The notes below the pieces were generated by a model that was not told the origin of the DNA, searched no databases, and saw only the letters and a list, made by a program, of their open reading frames with translations. From Marinicella marina (GTDB taxonomy: Bacteria > Pseudomonadota > Gammaproteobacteria > Xanthomonadales > Marinicellaceae), in the NCBI RefSeq assembly GCF_030065545.1, contig NZ_JASJNC010000001.1, positions 434,001 to 498,000 of the forward strand: DNA of 64,000 nucleotides, in the 5' to 3' direction. This document shows positions 1 through 9,560 of the stretch, piece after piece. The position numbers were made by a program, and so were the translations under genes. The first letter of the stretch is position 1; each line of letters opens with the position of its first letter.

Positions 1-116
1 AAATCACTCAGTATTTGATCAAACTCAGGCGGTTTATTGCCACCTGGCCGGTTGTTGTTCGGCCGATTGTTATTGGGCTTGTTGTTGCCCGAATTGCCAG
101 GTTCATTCCAAGGCAT
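1..116 (-). CDS. hflK: HflK N-terminus (partial, runs off the window)
   Basis: The first 38 codons are present, starting at the ATG at 116 and reading MPWNEPGN followed by an Asn/Pro/Gly-rich stretch. This start matches the HflK family, whose members begin M(A/P)WNEPGN with a low-complexity tail before the first membrane segment. HflK is the inner-membrane SPFH-domain partner of HflC and modulates the FtsH protease. The gene follows hflX on the same strand with a 16-bp gap, which is the classic hfq-hflX-hflK-hflC order. The membrane and SPFH parts lie outside the window, so the call rests on the N-terminal motif and position. Confidence 0.85.
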   Translation of the reverse strand, partial: MPWNEPGNSGNNKPNNNRPNNNRPGGNKPPEFDQILSD

Positions 117-132
117 AGGTTTCTCCAGTTAG

Positions 133-1473
133 TTACCAGTTTTGTGGGTTTTCGTTAATTGCGATGTCGTTTTCATTCAGTAACTCACTCACAAAATGAG
201 CACCTTCATCATCGCCTTTGGCTAATTGTCGCCATTTTTCTATCGGTAATTCTACCTCAAGTTGCCATTGACCTAAATCATCAAAGGACTCATCGCGTAT
301 GGCGTCCAGTTGATAAAACTGAGCCCGCAATTTCGCTTGATTCATAGGTAAGACAAAGCTAAGAGCTACATGGGTACGATGCAGCCGTTCTTCAATGGCT
401 TTAAGCAATAAATCGATGCCTAAATTTTTATGGGCTGAGACCCATACCCGGTCCGGCGATCCTGCTTCACCGGGCTGCCATGCTGGTTTGGCACCGGATT
501 GATCAATTTTGTTGAATACTTCAATCACCGGCACATCATCAATTTCTAATTCGCCCAATACCTTATAAACCTCATTCATGTGATCACGGTGTTCTGGGTT
601 GCTGTCATCAATCACATGTAACAGCACATCGGCATCCAATGCTTCTTGTAAGGTGGCACGGAATGCAGCCACCAGCTCATGCGGTAAATCACGCACAAAA
701 CCAACGGTGTCACTGATCACCGCTTGGGAACCTTGAATCGCGGTGAATTGTCTGACGGTAGGGTCCAAGGTGGCAAACAGCTGGTCTTTGGCATACACCT
801 CAGCATCAGTGATTAAATTAAACAAAGTCGATTTACCCGCGTTGGTGTAACCCACCAGTGCCATCATTTTGGTGCCTGATTTTTTACGCTGTTTGCGGCC
901 TTGTTCACGTTGACGCATGACTTTATCCAGCTTGGCATTCAGAGACTTAACCCGTGCATTGAGTAAGCGGCGGTCAGTTTCTAGTTGGGTTTCACCGGGT
1001 CCCCGCATACCGATACCACCTTTTTGTCGCTCTAGGTGAGTCCAGCCACGTACCAAGCGTGTAGACATATGTTTTAATTGCGCCAGTTCTACTTGTAATT
1101 GACCTTCGTATGAGCGGGCTCTTTGGGCAAAAATATCAAGGATTAGGGTGCGCCGATCCAGTACGCGTGCCTTAACCAGTGCTTCCAGATTACGTTCCTG
1201 AATGGGGCTCAATGCGGCATCGACCACCACCACATCAGCCTCGTGAATTTTAACTGCTTCGGCCAGCTCTTCTGCTTTACCGCTACCGATGTAGTATTTT
1301 GAATCGACTGTTTGACGGGTACTGGTGATGACATCAAAAATTTCTGCACCAGCAGTGGTCACTAATTCGCGAAACTCAGCAATGCGATCGGGTTGTTCAG
1401 CGCGTTGTGAACGTTGCATCGGTGTGGGACACAGTAATACCGCGCGGTCACCTCTTTCGGAACGATCAAACAT
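133..1473 (-). CDS. hflX: HflX ribosome-associated GTPase
   Basis: The 446-residue product has the HflX layout: an N-terminal domain of about 195 residues including the GMRGPGETQLETDRR segment, then a TrmE/Era-like G domain. The P loop GYTNAGKS is at about 208-215, the G3 motif DTVGF at 255-259 and NKID at 321-324. Known HflX proteins bind the 50S subunit and split stalled or heat-damaged ribosomes. It lies between hfq and hflK as in many gammaproteobacteria. A 433-bp gap with a tandem repeat separates it from hfq, so it may not be co-transcribed with hfq here. The ATG at 1473 is kept as start. Confidence 0.95.
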   Translation of the reverse strand: MFDRSERGDRAVLLCPTPMQRSQRAEQPDRIAEFRELVTTAGAEIFDVITSTRQTVDSKYYIGSGKAEELAEAVKIHEADVVVVDAALSPIQERNLEALVKARVLDRRTLILDIFAQRARSYEGQLQVELAQLKHMSTRLVRGWTHLERQKGGIGMRGPGETQLETDRRLLNARVKSLNAKLDKVMRQREQGRKQRKKSGTKMMALVGYTNAGKSTLFNLITDAEVYAKDQLFATLDPTVRQFTAIQGSQAVISDTVGFVRDLPHELVAAFRATLQEALDADVLLHVIDDSNPEHRDHMNEVYKVLGELEIDDVPVIEVFNKIDQSGAKPAWQPGEAGSPDRVWVSAHKNLGIDLLLKAIEERLHRTHVALSFVLPMNQAKLRAQFYQLDAIRDESFDDLGQWQLEVELPIEKWRQLAKGDDEGAHFVSELLNENDIAINENPQNW

Positions 1474-1478
1474 CGTAG

Positions 1479-1745
1479 GTGTCTCGCTTGCCTTCTTTCG
1501 TCGTTCCTCCGAAAACCGGCCGTGCTCGAGAATTCAATGAGCCAATCTCTGATTCGCTTTGCTCACCAACCGATTGCCATGGGTGCGTGTCTCGCTTGCC
1601 TTCTTTCGTCGTTCCTCCGAAAACCGGCCGTGCTCGAGAATTCAATGAGCCAATCTCTGATTCGCTGAGCTCACCAACCGATTGCCATGGGTGCGTGTCT
1701 CGCTTGCCTTCTTTTCTCATGCTTCGAAAAACCGGCTGCGCTAGG
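1479..1745. repeat. 108-bp tandem repeat (about 2.5 copies) between hflX and hfq
   Basis: Two nearly identical 108-bp units begin at 1479 and 1587, and a diverged partial third begins at 1695. Each unit starts GTGTCTCGCTTGCC and contains CGAAAACCGGCCGTGCTCGAG. The period equals 36 codons, so frames on both strands stay open. On the minus strand it reads as repeated peptide units ending KEGKRDTHPWQSVGE. The stretch 1474-1907 otherwise holds only the hfq terminator and no convincing gene. Confidence 0.9.
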
Positions 1746-1850
1746 TTAATTAAATAAGCCTGGGTCGGGTTGGATTTGACTTTGTTCATACCTAACAAAA
1801 GATGGGTCATTCTGGGTTGTTTTATCATCAGTGGGTTTATGACGTTCAAT

Positions 1851-1882
1851 AAAAAAGCAGTTCCAATTTTTGAAACTGCTTC
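1851..1882 (-). terminator. Intrinsic terminator downstream of hfq
   Basis: On the minus strand an 8-bp stem, AAGCAGTT paired with AACTGCTT, closes an 11-nt loop and runs into six T residues (1851-1856). It starts about 25 bp after the hfq stop codon. Confidence 0.75.
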
Positions 1883-1907
1883 AATCAACTTGCTATTGAG
1901 TGGTGTA

Positions 1908-2147
1908 TCAGTCTTCGTCATCCTGTTGGATTTTATAAGTGCTGACATTTTTCGCAGGTACGATGGTAGAAATGGCATGTTTATAAACCAGTTGGTTGGT
2001 GGTGTTGTTCAACACGATGACAAACTGATCAAATGATTCAACCGTTCCTTGTAATTTAATGCCATTCATTAAAAACACAGAAACCGGAATGCGGTCTTTT
2101 CTCAGTGCGTTTAAAAAAGGGTCTTGTAATGTTTGTGATTTAGACAT
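1908..2147 (-). CDS. hfq: RNA chaperone Hfq
   Basis: The 79-residue product begins [17 protein letters not shown] and carries the Sm1 core (NGIKLQG...FDQFVIVL) and the Sm2 signature YKHAIS. Hfq forms a hexameric ring that pairs sRNAs with mRNAs. The open frame extends six codons upstream, to 2165. I chose the ATG at 2147 because AAGG lies 8 nt before it and the product then starts where Hfq normally does. The C-terminal tail is short and ends in acidic residues (QQDDED). miaA, the usual upstream neighbour, is absent: a divergent methyltransferase gene lies there instead. Confidence 0.97.
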   Translation of the reverse strand: MSKSQTLQDPFLNALRKDRIPVSVFLMNGIKLQGTVESFDQFVIVLNNTTNQLVYKHAISTIVPAKNVSTYKIQQDDED

Positions 2148-2182
2148 GATGGTTACCTTACTCATTATTATTATTTGATGTT

Positions 2183-2211
2183 ATTTTAACACAGCTTGGA
2201 ATCGACCAATA
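2183..2211 (-). promoter_or_regulatory. Possible sigma-70 promoter of hfq
   Basis: The -10 is TAAAAT (2183-2188) and a weak -35, TATTGG (2206-2211), lies at 17-bp spacing upstream of hfq on the minus strand. The -10 is good but the -35 is poor. Confidence 0.35.
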
Positions 2212-2350
2212 GCTATCTGTATGAATTCAATGTATGGTTGAATGACATAATCTCAACTTTGCCCAATCAATTTGAGCTGATTCTTTCAGGAAGTGTCTTT
2301 TCCTACAGAACAATAAGTATATAATTCATTCAAAAAAATCCTTGTAACTG

Positions 2351-3268
2351 ATGATAGTAAACAAAATTCATAACCACGAACAATACACAGAGTATGCCAC
2401 TGATCAGGTTGAGGTTTTTAAACAAAGGTACCTAGAAACTCTAGAACTCGAACAAATAAACTCGAATAAAGACCTAACATTTACATTCAAAGGTTACTCG
2501 ATACCGGCGAATAAGGAAGTGGACTTCTTGGTTGATTGGCAGCATTCAGATGGTGTAAATATTAACTGGCGTGAACGTTTGGTGTGTCCGGAGACCCAGC
2601 TGTGTAACAGGCTCAGAGCAAGTTATCACTTAATGATTGATCATGTTGAAGTTAAACCGGAAGATTGTATTTATATCACAGAGCAAGTCACACCGTTTTA
2701 CCGTTTTTTGAAGCAAAAATTTCCCGATATAATAGGCAGCGAATATATTGAAAGTGGTGTTGCAAGTGGACAAAAAAGTGAACAGGGTGTACGTCACGAA
2801 GACTTGACTGATTTAAGTTTTAAAACCAATAGCATAGACCATATATTTTCCTTTGATGTTCTAGAACATGTCCCAAATTACAATAGGGCACTGAAGGAAT
2901 GTTTGCGGGTGTTGAAGCCGAACGGATCGATACTGATGTCGTTTCCTTTTGATTGTCAGGCTGAAAAGAATTTAGTCAGAGCGAGTATCAAAAAAGATGG
3001 TTCAATTGAACACCATGTTGAACCTGAATACCATGGTGATCCGACCAATGACAGCGGCATTCTCAGTTTTTATACATTTGGATGGGAGTTATTGGATGAA
3101 ATGCGAAAAATGGGCTTTAAGGATGTGTATGTTGCCTCATATTGGTCGCATGAATTTGGTTATCTGGGACCAGAACAAGTTTCAATCATTGCCAAGAAAT
3201 CAAAACTCAGGGGGTTTATTCACATGCTAAAAGGGATGCTTACAGACGCATTAAATTATTTCAAATAA
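2351..3268 (+). CDS. Class I SAM-dependent methyltransferase
   Basis: The 305-residue protein has a Methyltransferase_11-like core in its second half, with FSFDVLEHVPN (about 170-180) and ECLRVLKPNGSILMSFPF (about 192-209), the usual motif II and motif III strands. The first ~115 residues are not recognised, and the glycine-rich SAM loop is degenerate. No signal peptide is seen. It stands alone, divergent from hfq and convergent with the large beta-helix gene. The substrate is unknown. A role in surface glycan or envelope modification is possible from the neighbouring genes but is inference. Confidence 0.75.
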   Translation: MIVNKIHNHEQYTEYATDQVEVFKQRYLETLELEQINSNKDLTFTFKGYSIPANKEVDFLVDWQHSDGVNINWRERLVCPETQLCNRLRASYHLMIDHVEVKPEDCIYITEQVTPFYRFLKQKFPDIIGSEYIESGVASGQKSEQGVRHEDLTDLSFKTNSIDHIFSFDVLEHVPNYNRALKECLRVLKPNGSILMSFPFDCQAEKNLVRASIKKDGSIEHHVEPEYHGDPTNDSGILSFYTFGWELLDEMRKMGFKDVYVASYWSHEFGYLGPEQVSIIAKKSKLRGFIHMLKGMLTDALNYFK

Positions 3269-3300
3269 ACTTATAGCTCACTTTTGTCTGGGTCTGGAGA

Positions 3301-6300
3301 TCAATCACAACCACTTACGTTACCCGAGGTTTGTTGGGTTAAATTATCAATGACTTGACCACCGTCATTGCATAGAATGGAAGCACCATTTTGTGCGATT
3401 ACACCAGCCATGTTTTTAGTTATGGTGGTATTGCTTATATTGACTTTGGTGTTTTCTCCAGTGGCGCTGATTCCCCATCCCAAACCATACTCTATTAAAC
3501 TGTCAGTTAATGTTAAACCTCCTCCTGATCGAAGGTAAAGGCCCTCCTTTTCTTGACGATTTATATGTAGGCTTTGAGCTGTAACTTTTCCATTTTCAGA
3601 AATGGTCAAACCTTCACCCAGGTTTTCAAGCATTTCTAAACTGTTGATATTCAGCGTGGCGTTACTTACAAAAATGGCATGGTCTCCAGTATTTTGGTTT
3701 ACTGCTATAGTGTTAGCGTTAAATATATGAGAATCATTTCTGACAAAAAGACCTATATTGTGGTTGTTGACGATTTCATTGTTTTCAAAAACGGCAACGT
3801 CCGCGTTGTTCGCCACTTGAACCCCACTTGAGTTGGAATTAAAGGTATTCCAAGCCACCTGTTCTACGGATGCATTATTAAGAATGGCAAGCCCATTTTT
3901 AGCATCCAAGCAATCTTCACATCGGCCATTAAAATTACTGAAGTTGCTATTTATTTTTGATGTTGTGACATCAGACGCAAGAAAGATTCCACTGAGGCCA
4001 TTTTCTAAAACTTCGTTACCAGAAATTGACTCAATGGCTGATCTTTTTTGAATAGCAATCCCATTGCCACTGTTAAAGTTCACTTGATTACTTAAGATGT
4101 TTGTTGCGCTTGAATCTTCAAAGACTGCGATGCCACCCGGTAAATTATTATTAACGGTATTATTGGTTATGTTTTTTGCATGTGAAAACTCGGTAACTAA
4201 AATACCAGTGCCCACTTGAGAAAGTTGGCCACCGCCGTTGTAATAAAGAGAGTTACCGATAATGTCACCGGTTAATTCAGGCCTAATACCTGTGCCAGTA
4301 TACCTGTTGTTGATTTCAATACCCGAAATACCGTTATGATTGGCTTTGTTGTTGATGATTGAGTACTGACCACCTTGGCTGACCAAAATACCATCTGCAC
4401 GTTGGTCATTGGCTACGTTCTTGTAAATACACACACCAAATAGCTCTGGGCAGCCTGGCGCAGCCGGGATGACACCATTGTTACTGCTGATATATGAGGC
4501 GCTGGCCACAATGCCAGATTCACTGTTAGCAACAACATAATTATTGTCTATCATCAAACGATCCACTGAGTTGGCGCCAACACCAAATCTTGCATTGCCA
4601 GTTAAATAATTATGATCTACTCTTACATTGTCTGAATTGTTAATAAAAATACCCGCTGCCTGAGAGTTTTTGATGGTTAAGCCAGAGATTCTGACATTTT
4701 CTACATTGCTGATTTGCATTGCAGTTACCCTTGAACCATCAAATCGGAATGAGTATTCAGCATCGATAATTGTGTTTTCTGGATTTTCACCGCGAATCCA
4801 CACATTGTTCTTAACAGGGTTTACATTGGGGTTTCTGCTGCCGATTGGGAGAGTTTCATCGGTTGTTGAAGGAGCGTATGTTCCTGACCTGATGTGGTAG
4901 ACAACATTTGAACTATTGGTTTTTGTGATAGCTTTAGTTATGCTTTTGTAAGGCCTTGAGCTGGTACCTAATTGAGGCCCATTGTAATTAGCATCGACAA
5001 ACACATGTTTTAAGGGAGTTGTTGTAAATTCAGCAAGTGAGTAATCTGGTGATTCAGGAAGGCTAACAGGTTCAATAGGTTCTGGCGTATTAAGTTCAGT
5101 TACCAGGGTTTCTCTTGAGCGGTTAGCTAGAGAAATAACTAAGTTACTGGCACCTTTGTTTCCATAAGTGGGTGCTGCAAATGAATTAATAGTTACATCT
5201 TGTGATTGCTTCACACAAAATCCTGCAAAAGCTTTTTGGTCAGCAAAAGTTTCATACTTTGAGAAATGGCCACCAATAACAACCCCGCCCTGAAATCCGC
5301 CACCAGCACGATTGATAAAGCTTGTTGAAATATCTGCCAAAAACTCTCCTGCAGGCGCTCCTGATTTGCTCCTGACGCTGAAATAGTAAAACCCAGGTGA
5401 TAGTTCACCACTTAAATTCAAACCTGAAGAGCCAGAAACGGTACCCAGAATATTTTCACCATCCAGGTTTTTTAAACTGACATCGACAAGCGGTGTAGCG
5501 CCTGTGTAAGAAATAACTCGAGTAATTTCAATATTGATACTTTGCTTTTCACCAGTGCTGTTAGCAATGTTAAAGCCACCGTATCCTGGTGAACCGCCAT
5601 TTTCTTTGAAGTTTGATTTTAAAATAAGGCCACCTTGAAGAGTACGGTCTGTTCCTTTCAATTTGATTTCTTTACCCCACACACCTCCACTGGCAAAACG
5701 TTGTTGAAAGGCCTCAGCAAAATAAAATCCGGGACAAGCTAAGGAGGTATCAATACCTAAAGTGTAGTTAATTTGTGGCTCACCCGGACTATCAAACAGT
5801 GGCAACTCTTCAGTAATCAACTCATCGAAATTTAAAGATGACAAGTTGGCATTGGGTCCTTTTTCTATGGCAGCAAGCTTGCCATCAAATACAGCCAGAG
5901 CTGTGTAGGCCAGATTTTCATCATTTTTAATTCTAACAGCGGTTGTTGATTTTTCACTCAAATCAACCTGTGTTAACCAATAACTGTTTGAGTTTGCAAC
6001 CATGAAAACATCGGGGTCAGAGGTTGGAATGACATCAGTTGGTGATAGGCCAACGGGCCACTCGAGCTTTTGTTTGTGGTTTAATATCGCTTGTGGTTGC
6101 GAGCGAAGACTAACATCAAAAATGTTGACACTTCGACCATTCAGATTAGCCACAATCAATTTAGTTTTGTCTGAATTTAAGGTCATGCTAGATGGGTCAT
6201 AGCCAACATCTATTTTCTTTAAAATTTTCCACCGCGGTCTCTGGATAACAAAGCCGGTTGAATCAATTTCTATGACAGCAATGGACTTTTCACCACCCAA

Positions 6301-6882
6301 AGATACATATGCATATTGAATCGTATCTGAATGTCGGTAAATTTCAAAATCTCTGGGATCAACACCAATTCTTGGTGATGAATAATAGTAGCTTAAATTA
6401 TTCAAGTTGATGACATTAACATCGCCTGTTGTACTGCCTGTGATGTAAGCTAAATTACCCATAATTTTTATGTTGCTGGGCCGAGGTGTGGTGCTGATGT
6501 CTTTAATAACATCACCTGTCTCAGGATTAATAATGGTTAGCGAACTTTGGTCACCAAATAAAGCTGCCACTGCTAAACCATCTAATTCTGAACCTGGGTT
6601 GTTGGTATAGTTTTCATTGTTTTCGATAAAAACAGCTTTCGTCATCCTCAGTCTAATGCGGTGAGACTTAATGATCTGGTTGGTTGTCAAGTCAACAATA
6701 ACCAGGTTAGGAGTTGTTGCAGTAGCTGGTGAATGCAGTGAGATAACGGCAAAATTTTCATTTGAGCTGATATCAATTGACAAGGGGCTGCCGCCAATAA
6801 ACAGTTCTTCTAGGGCGTAACTTTGATAAGGTACAAGTAAAAAAAATAAGAATGAAATACAGGCTAGTTTACGATTTTCCAT
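3301..6882 (-). CDS. Secreted beta-propeller plus right-handed beta-helix protein
   Basis: The 1193-residue protein starts with a signal peptide (MENRKLACISFLFFLLVPYQSYA). Residues ~25-360 show YVTN/NHL-like propeller repeats, such as NIFDVSL and KLIVANLNGRSV. A middle region of ~370-600 is unassigned. From ~640 a DUF1565-like entry (VFVDANYNGPQLGTSSRPYKS) leads into many NosD/PbH1-type beta-helix coils rich in N-x-x-x-x-N-x-I/V (for example VRVDHNYLTGNARFGVGAN). Such helices bind or process polysaccharides or act as surface scaffolds. No catalytic residues are assigned. It ends in SGNVSGCD without a recognised anchor. Confidence 0.7.
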   Translation of the reverse strand: MENRKLACISFLFFLLVPYQSYALEELFIGGSPLSIDISSNENFAVISLHSPATATTPNLVIVDLTTNQIIKSHRIRLRMTKAVFIENNENYTNNPGSELDGLAVAALFGDQSSLTIINPETGDVIKDISTTPRPSNIKIMGNLAYITGSTTGDVNVINLNNLSYYYSSPRIGVDPRDFEIYRHSDTIQYAYVSLGGEKSIAVIEIDSTGFVIQRPRWKILKKIDVGYDPSSMTLNSDKTKLIVANLNGRSVNIFDVSLRSQPQAILNHKQKLEWPVGLSPTDVIPTSDPDVFMVANSNSYWLTQVDLSEKSTTAVRIKNDENLAYTALAVFDGKLAAIEKGPNANLSSLNFDELITEELPLFDSPGEPQINYTLGIDTSLACPGFYFAEAFQQRFASGGVWGKEIKLKGTDRTLQGGLILKSNFKENGGSPGYGGFNIANSTGEKQSINIEITRVISYTGATPLVDVSLKNLDGENILGTVSGSSGLNLSGELSPGFYYFSVRSKSGAPAGEFLADISTSFINRAGGGFQGGVVIGGHFSKYETFADQKAFAGFCVKQSQDVTINSFAAPTYGNKGASNLVISLANRSRETLVTELNTPEPIEPVSLPESPDYSLAEFTTTPLKHVFVDANYNGPQLGTSSRPYKSITKAITKTNSSNVVYHIRSGTYAPSTTDETLPIGSRNPNVNPVKNNVWIRGENPENTIIDAEYSFRFDGSRVTAMQISNVENVRISGLTIKNSQAAGIFINNSDNVRVDHNYLTGNARFGVGANSVDRLMIDNNYVVANSESGIVASASYISSNNGVIPAAPGCPELFGVCIYKNVANDQRADGILVSQGGQYSIINNKANHNGISGIEINNRYTGTGIRPELTGDIIGNSLYYNGGGQLSQVGTGILVTEFSHAKNITNNTVNNNLPGGIAVFEDSSATNILSNQVNFNSGNGIAIQKRSAIESISGNEVLENGLSGIFLASDVTTSKINSNFSNFNGRCEDCLDAKNGLAILNNASVEQVAWNTFNSNSSGVQVANNADVAVFENNEIVNNHNIGLFVRNDSHIFNANTIAVNQNTGDHAIFVSNATLNINSLEMLENLGEGLTISENGKVTAQSLHINRQEKEGLYLRSGGGLTLTDSLIEYGLGWGISATGENTKVNISNTTITKNMAGVIAQNGASILCNDGGQVIDNLTQQTSGNVSGCD

Positions 6883-6967
6883 TACAGTCAGTCCTTGTGT
6901 GTGGTGAGAACATCTTATTTTAAAGTTGTCTTGGTGTTATTACCATTAAAACTCAAATTCTACAGCT

Positions 6968-9112
6968 TTAAAACCCAGAAACAATAACCCGTTGGTTATT
7001 TTTATCTGTAACAGTATTATCATGGTTTTCGTTTGGTTTGATGCAAACCATATAGGTTTGACAGGTGAATTCCTTATACTCAACCTTTAACTGGTCTAAA
7101 ACTTGCCGGTTTTCTTCTACATCAATTCCAAACAGAAGTAGGGTTGATTGACTGTCACTGGGAACTCGTTGAAGGAAAGTTAGTAGACTGCTCAATTCGG
7201 AAAAATTCAGCATATGTTCAATTATTTGTGTTTGATGATTGATATTGATTAAAAACAAACCTTTTCTCCCATACATCTCAGGGGTTAACACAAATCCATT
7301 ATTTCTGAAATTTGGTTTTAAACTATTACCTCCAATGGTTATATCAACAATTTTTGTGTAATCTTTTTCATACAAAATTTCAATGACAGAATTGGCCTTG
7401 TATCGAAACTTTGATGGAATATTGAATCTTTCTGTGTATCCATATAGTTGGTGAATAACAGCCCGTTGGTCACAAAGATCAATGTCTTTACCTGGCTTAA
7501 CTTTTTTATTCAAGTCAAATTGACATTCAAAAGATAAAGGTTGAGCTTTACCATTGATATATAATTCATTTCTGGTCAGCATCGGACTACCGACCTCTCT
7601 ACCGAACTCATCACCCATAATAAAAGATACGTTGTGGTCAACCTCAAGTAAGCTAAGTATTGTGGGTGGCAAGTCGTAAAGACCCATGTTTGATGTTTTG
7701 ATGTCATTTTTTTCATCAATGATCAGTCCAAACAGATTTTTGTCATCAATTTTGTTTCCAAACAGATCTTGGGTATATGAAGTGCTGAACAAAGTATGGT
7801 CTCCGGTTATGATAACCGTGGTGTTTGTCAGCAGTCCTTGATTCACCAAATAATCCAAAAAATCACCCACTAAATAATCTGTGCAATGGATGGCATTTAT
7901 GAACAAGTCTTCTGAGTCTTTGTATTTTGGGCATGATGGTGATGGGTAGCCTTTTAAGTGAGTGCCTAAAGTAAGTAAACTTAAGTGGTATGGCTGGTCA
8001 AGTTGCTGAAGCTCATGAACTCTTGACTTGGCTTGATCAAACAAATCTGAGTCTTCCAAACCCCACCATGTCATTTGTTCTCCGAAATCTGCGTAGAAAT
8101 CTTCGCTACCCCAAACTTTATCATAGCCGTGATCTGATAAAAAATCCCCTTTGCCAGCAAAAGATTTCTTTGCACCCCCTAAAAACTCTTGATGATAGCC
8201 TGCGACCGATAAAACATCAGTAAAACATGGTATATCATAATAATACCTTTCTCCTGATGCCAAGGTATTATTACCCATTAACATGTTAGGTATAAAGCCA
8301 CAATGTGATGATATAAGGCCATCCATTGTGTAATGAGCCGTTGATATGTATGGTGAAATCAGGTGGTGTTGTTTTGCCATTTTGTCAAATTTAGGGGTCA
8401 GATCAGGGTAGTTTGGGTTGCCGACAAACAATGCGCTGAATGATTCTAAATATATAACAATTAAATTTTTATCTTTGTTCGTGTTGGCTACGATGTTTGA
8501 CTTGCTGGTTTTGATGTGATCGATGCCAATGAATTTCAGCTTTTTAATTTCACTTTCGTGCACACCACGAATGTTCATTAATTTGTTATATTCAATATAA
8601 CCTTCATATAGGCGCCCATATATAGTTTGATTAAAAAACAGGCCTATTAAAATAATAGATATCAACAACAGTAAAGCCCGAGTAATGGCTTTGGAGTTTT
8701 TATTCATGCCAAGAATAAAAACATTGATGGCTGTGGTGAGCATGATAAACACTAATAATGGCAGTTTATATTGCTTCACACCCAAAACAAAAGCATCCCA
8801 GTTGAGATGGGTAATGACTTCTGGACCAAAACCAATGCCTGAAAAATCAACAATCAAAGCCTCAACTAAAATGATGAAAACTGTGGATGTGATGACTAAT
8901 ACTTTGAGGACTTGGCTCAGCAATCTGGCTGGCTTTTTACCATGACTGACTGGAAAAAAGAACACAAAAGCAGCTACACCTAATGAACCCAGAATTAATT
9001 CAGTAAGAGTTAGGTTTTCAAAAAAAATATTTTTATTGTTTAGGTAGTTGGTCTCTGCAAAAACATATAAGAAGAAACCTATAAAGATGACTGATCCAAT
9101 TATTTTTTTCAT
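6968..9112 (-). CDS. LtaS/OpgB-type phosphoglycerol transferase (sulfatase family)
   Basis: The 714-residue membrane protein has about five hydrophobic segments in the first ~165 residues, then an extracytoplasmic sulfatase-fold domain. Family motifs are visible: the metal-binding Glu in IVIYLESFSALF, the nucleophile Thr in AHYTMDGLISSHCGF, and the metal site in TGDHTLFSTSY. These enzymes transfer phosphoglycerol or similar groups to envelope glycans. OpgB in enterobacteria modifies periplasmic glucans. About 170 residues after the catalytic domain are not recognised. Upstream lies a gene-poor region and downstream the beta-helix protein. The acceptor here is unknown. Confidence 0.8.
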   Translation of the reverse strand: MKKIIGSVIFIGFFLYVFAETNYLNNKNIFFENLTLTELILGSLGVAAFVFFFPVSHGKKPARLLSQVLKVLVITSTVFIILVEALIVDFSGIGFGPEVITHLNWDAFVLGVKQYKLPLLVFIMLTTAINVFILGMNKNSKAITRALLLLISIILIGLFFNQTIYGRLYEGYIEYNKLMNIRGVHESEIKKLKFIGIDHIKTSKSNIVANTNKDKNLIVIYLESFSALFVGNPNYPDLTPKFDKMAKQHHLISPYISTAHYTMDGLISSHCGFIPNMLMGNNTLASGERYYYDIPCFTDVLSVAGYHQEFLGGAKKSFAGKGDFLSDHGYDKVWGSEDFYADFGEQMTWWGLEDSDLFDQAKSRVHELQQLDQPYHLSLLTLGTHLKGYPSPSCPKYKDSEDLFINAIHCTDYLVGDFLDYLVNQGLLTNTTVIITGDHTLFSTSYTQDLFGNKIDDKNLFGLIIDEKNDIKTSNMGLYDLPPTILSLLEVDHNVSFIMGDEFGREVGSPMLTRNELYINGKAQPLSFECQFDLNKKVKPGKDIDLCDQRAVIHQLYGYTERFNIPSKFRYKANSVIEILYEKDYTKIVDITIGGNSLKPNFRNNGFVLTPEMYGRKGLFLININHQTQIIEHMLNFSELSSLLTFLQRVPSDSQSTLLLFGIDVEENRQVLDQLKVEYKEFTCQTYMVCIKPNENHDNTVTDKNNQRVIVSGF

Positions 9113-9560
9113 AAATACCAGTCCATTGAGGCGAGTGAAATAAAATTAAAAAAAAGCGATTTTATCATGTTTTTGTCACAGTTTTTTTTGTAAGGACTTC
9201 AAACATTTGTTTTTCGCTATAATTGTTATGAGAAATTTAATAACAACCTGATGTGAAAATAGAAATTGTTCTCACCTAATTCAGAGAATGGCAAGTTCAT
9301 GGCTCACAAAACTGGGCAGAGGGCATGGCATGATAATTACAGCGGAAGTAGTTGGAAAATATAATCAATTCCAATTGGTCAGACATTTACTGGTAATGTG
9401 GCGCACATGGTCTTTGAGGTGATGACGAAACCACACCAGTCTATCAGAGTGTTGAATACAGACGCACTCGTTAAATTAATTATTAAATGTAGGGAATATA
9501 AACACATCCGAAACATCGGTGTTTATTATATTTTATTACCTCAGTGGACTGGGCGGTTAG
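9113..9560. other. Gene-poor region, possible decayed reading frame
   Basis: No convincing gene is present. A plus-strand -10 box TATAAT (9218-9223) is followed by a 7-bp inverted repeat (TTGTTAT at 9223, ATAACAA at 9240-9246). From about 9265 to 9690 one plus-strand frame is open except for a single in-frame TAA near 9361, and it runs into the end of the opposing lipoprotein gene. The translated pieces (for example TGQRAWHDNYSGSSW) were not recognised. Confidence 0.4.

Noticed and set aside
1479-1757. 92-codon plus-strand frame over the same repeats
   Set aside because: Same cause. No ribosome-binding site and no known protein.
1466-1978. 170-codon minus-strand frame over the 108-bp repeats
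   Set aside because: It overlaps hfq and hflX in another frame, and its openness is explained by the repeat period being a multiple of three. Kept as a repeat, not as a gene.
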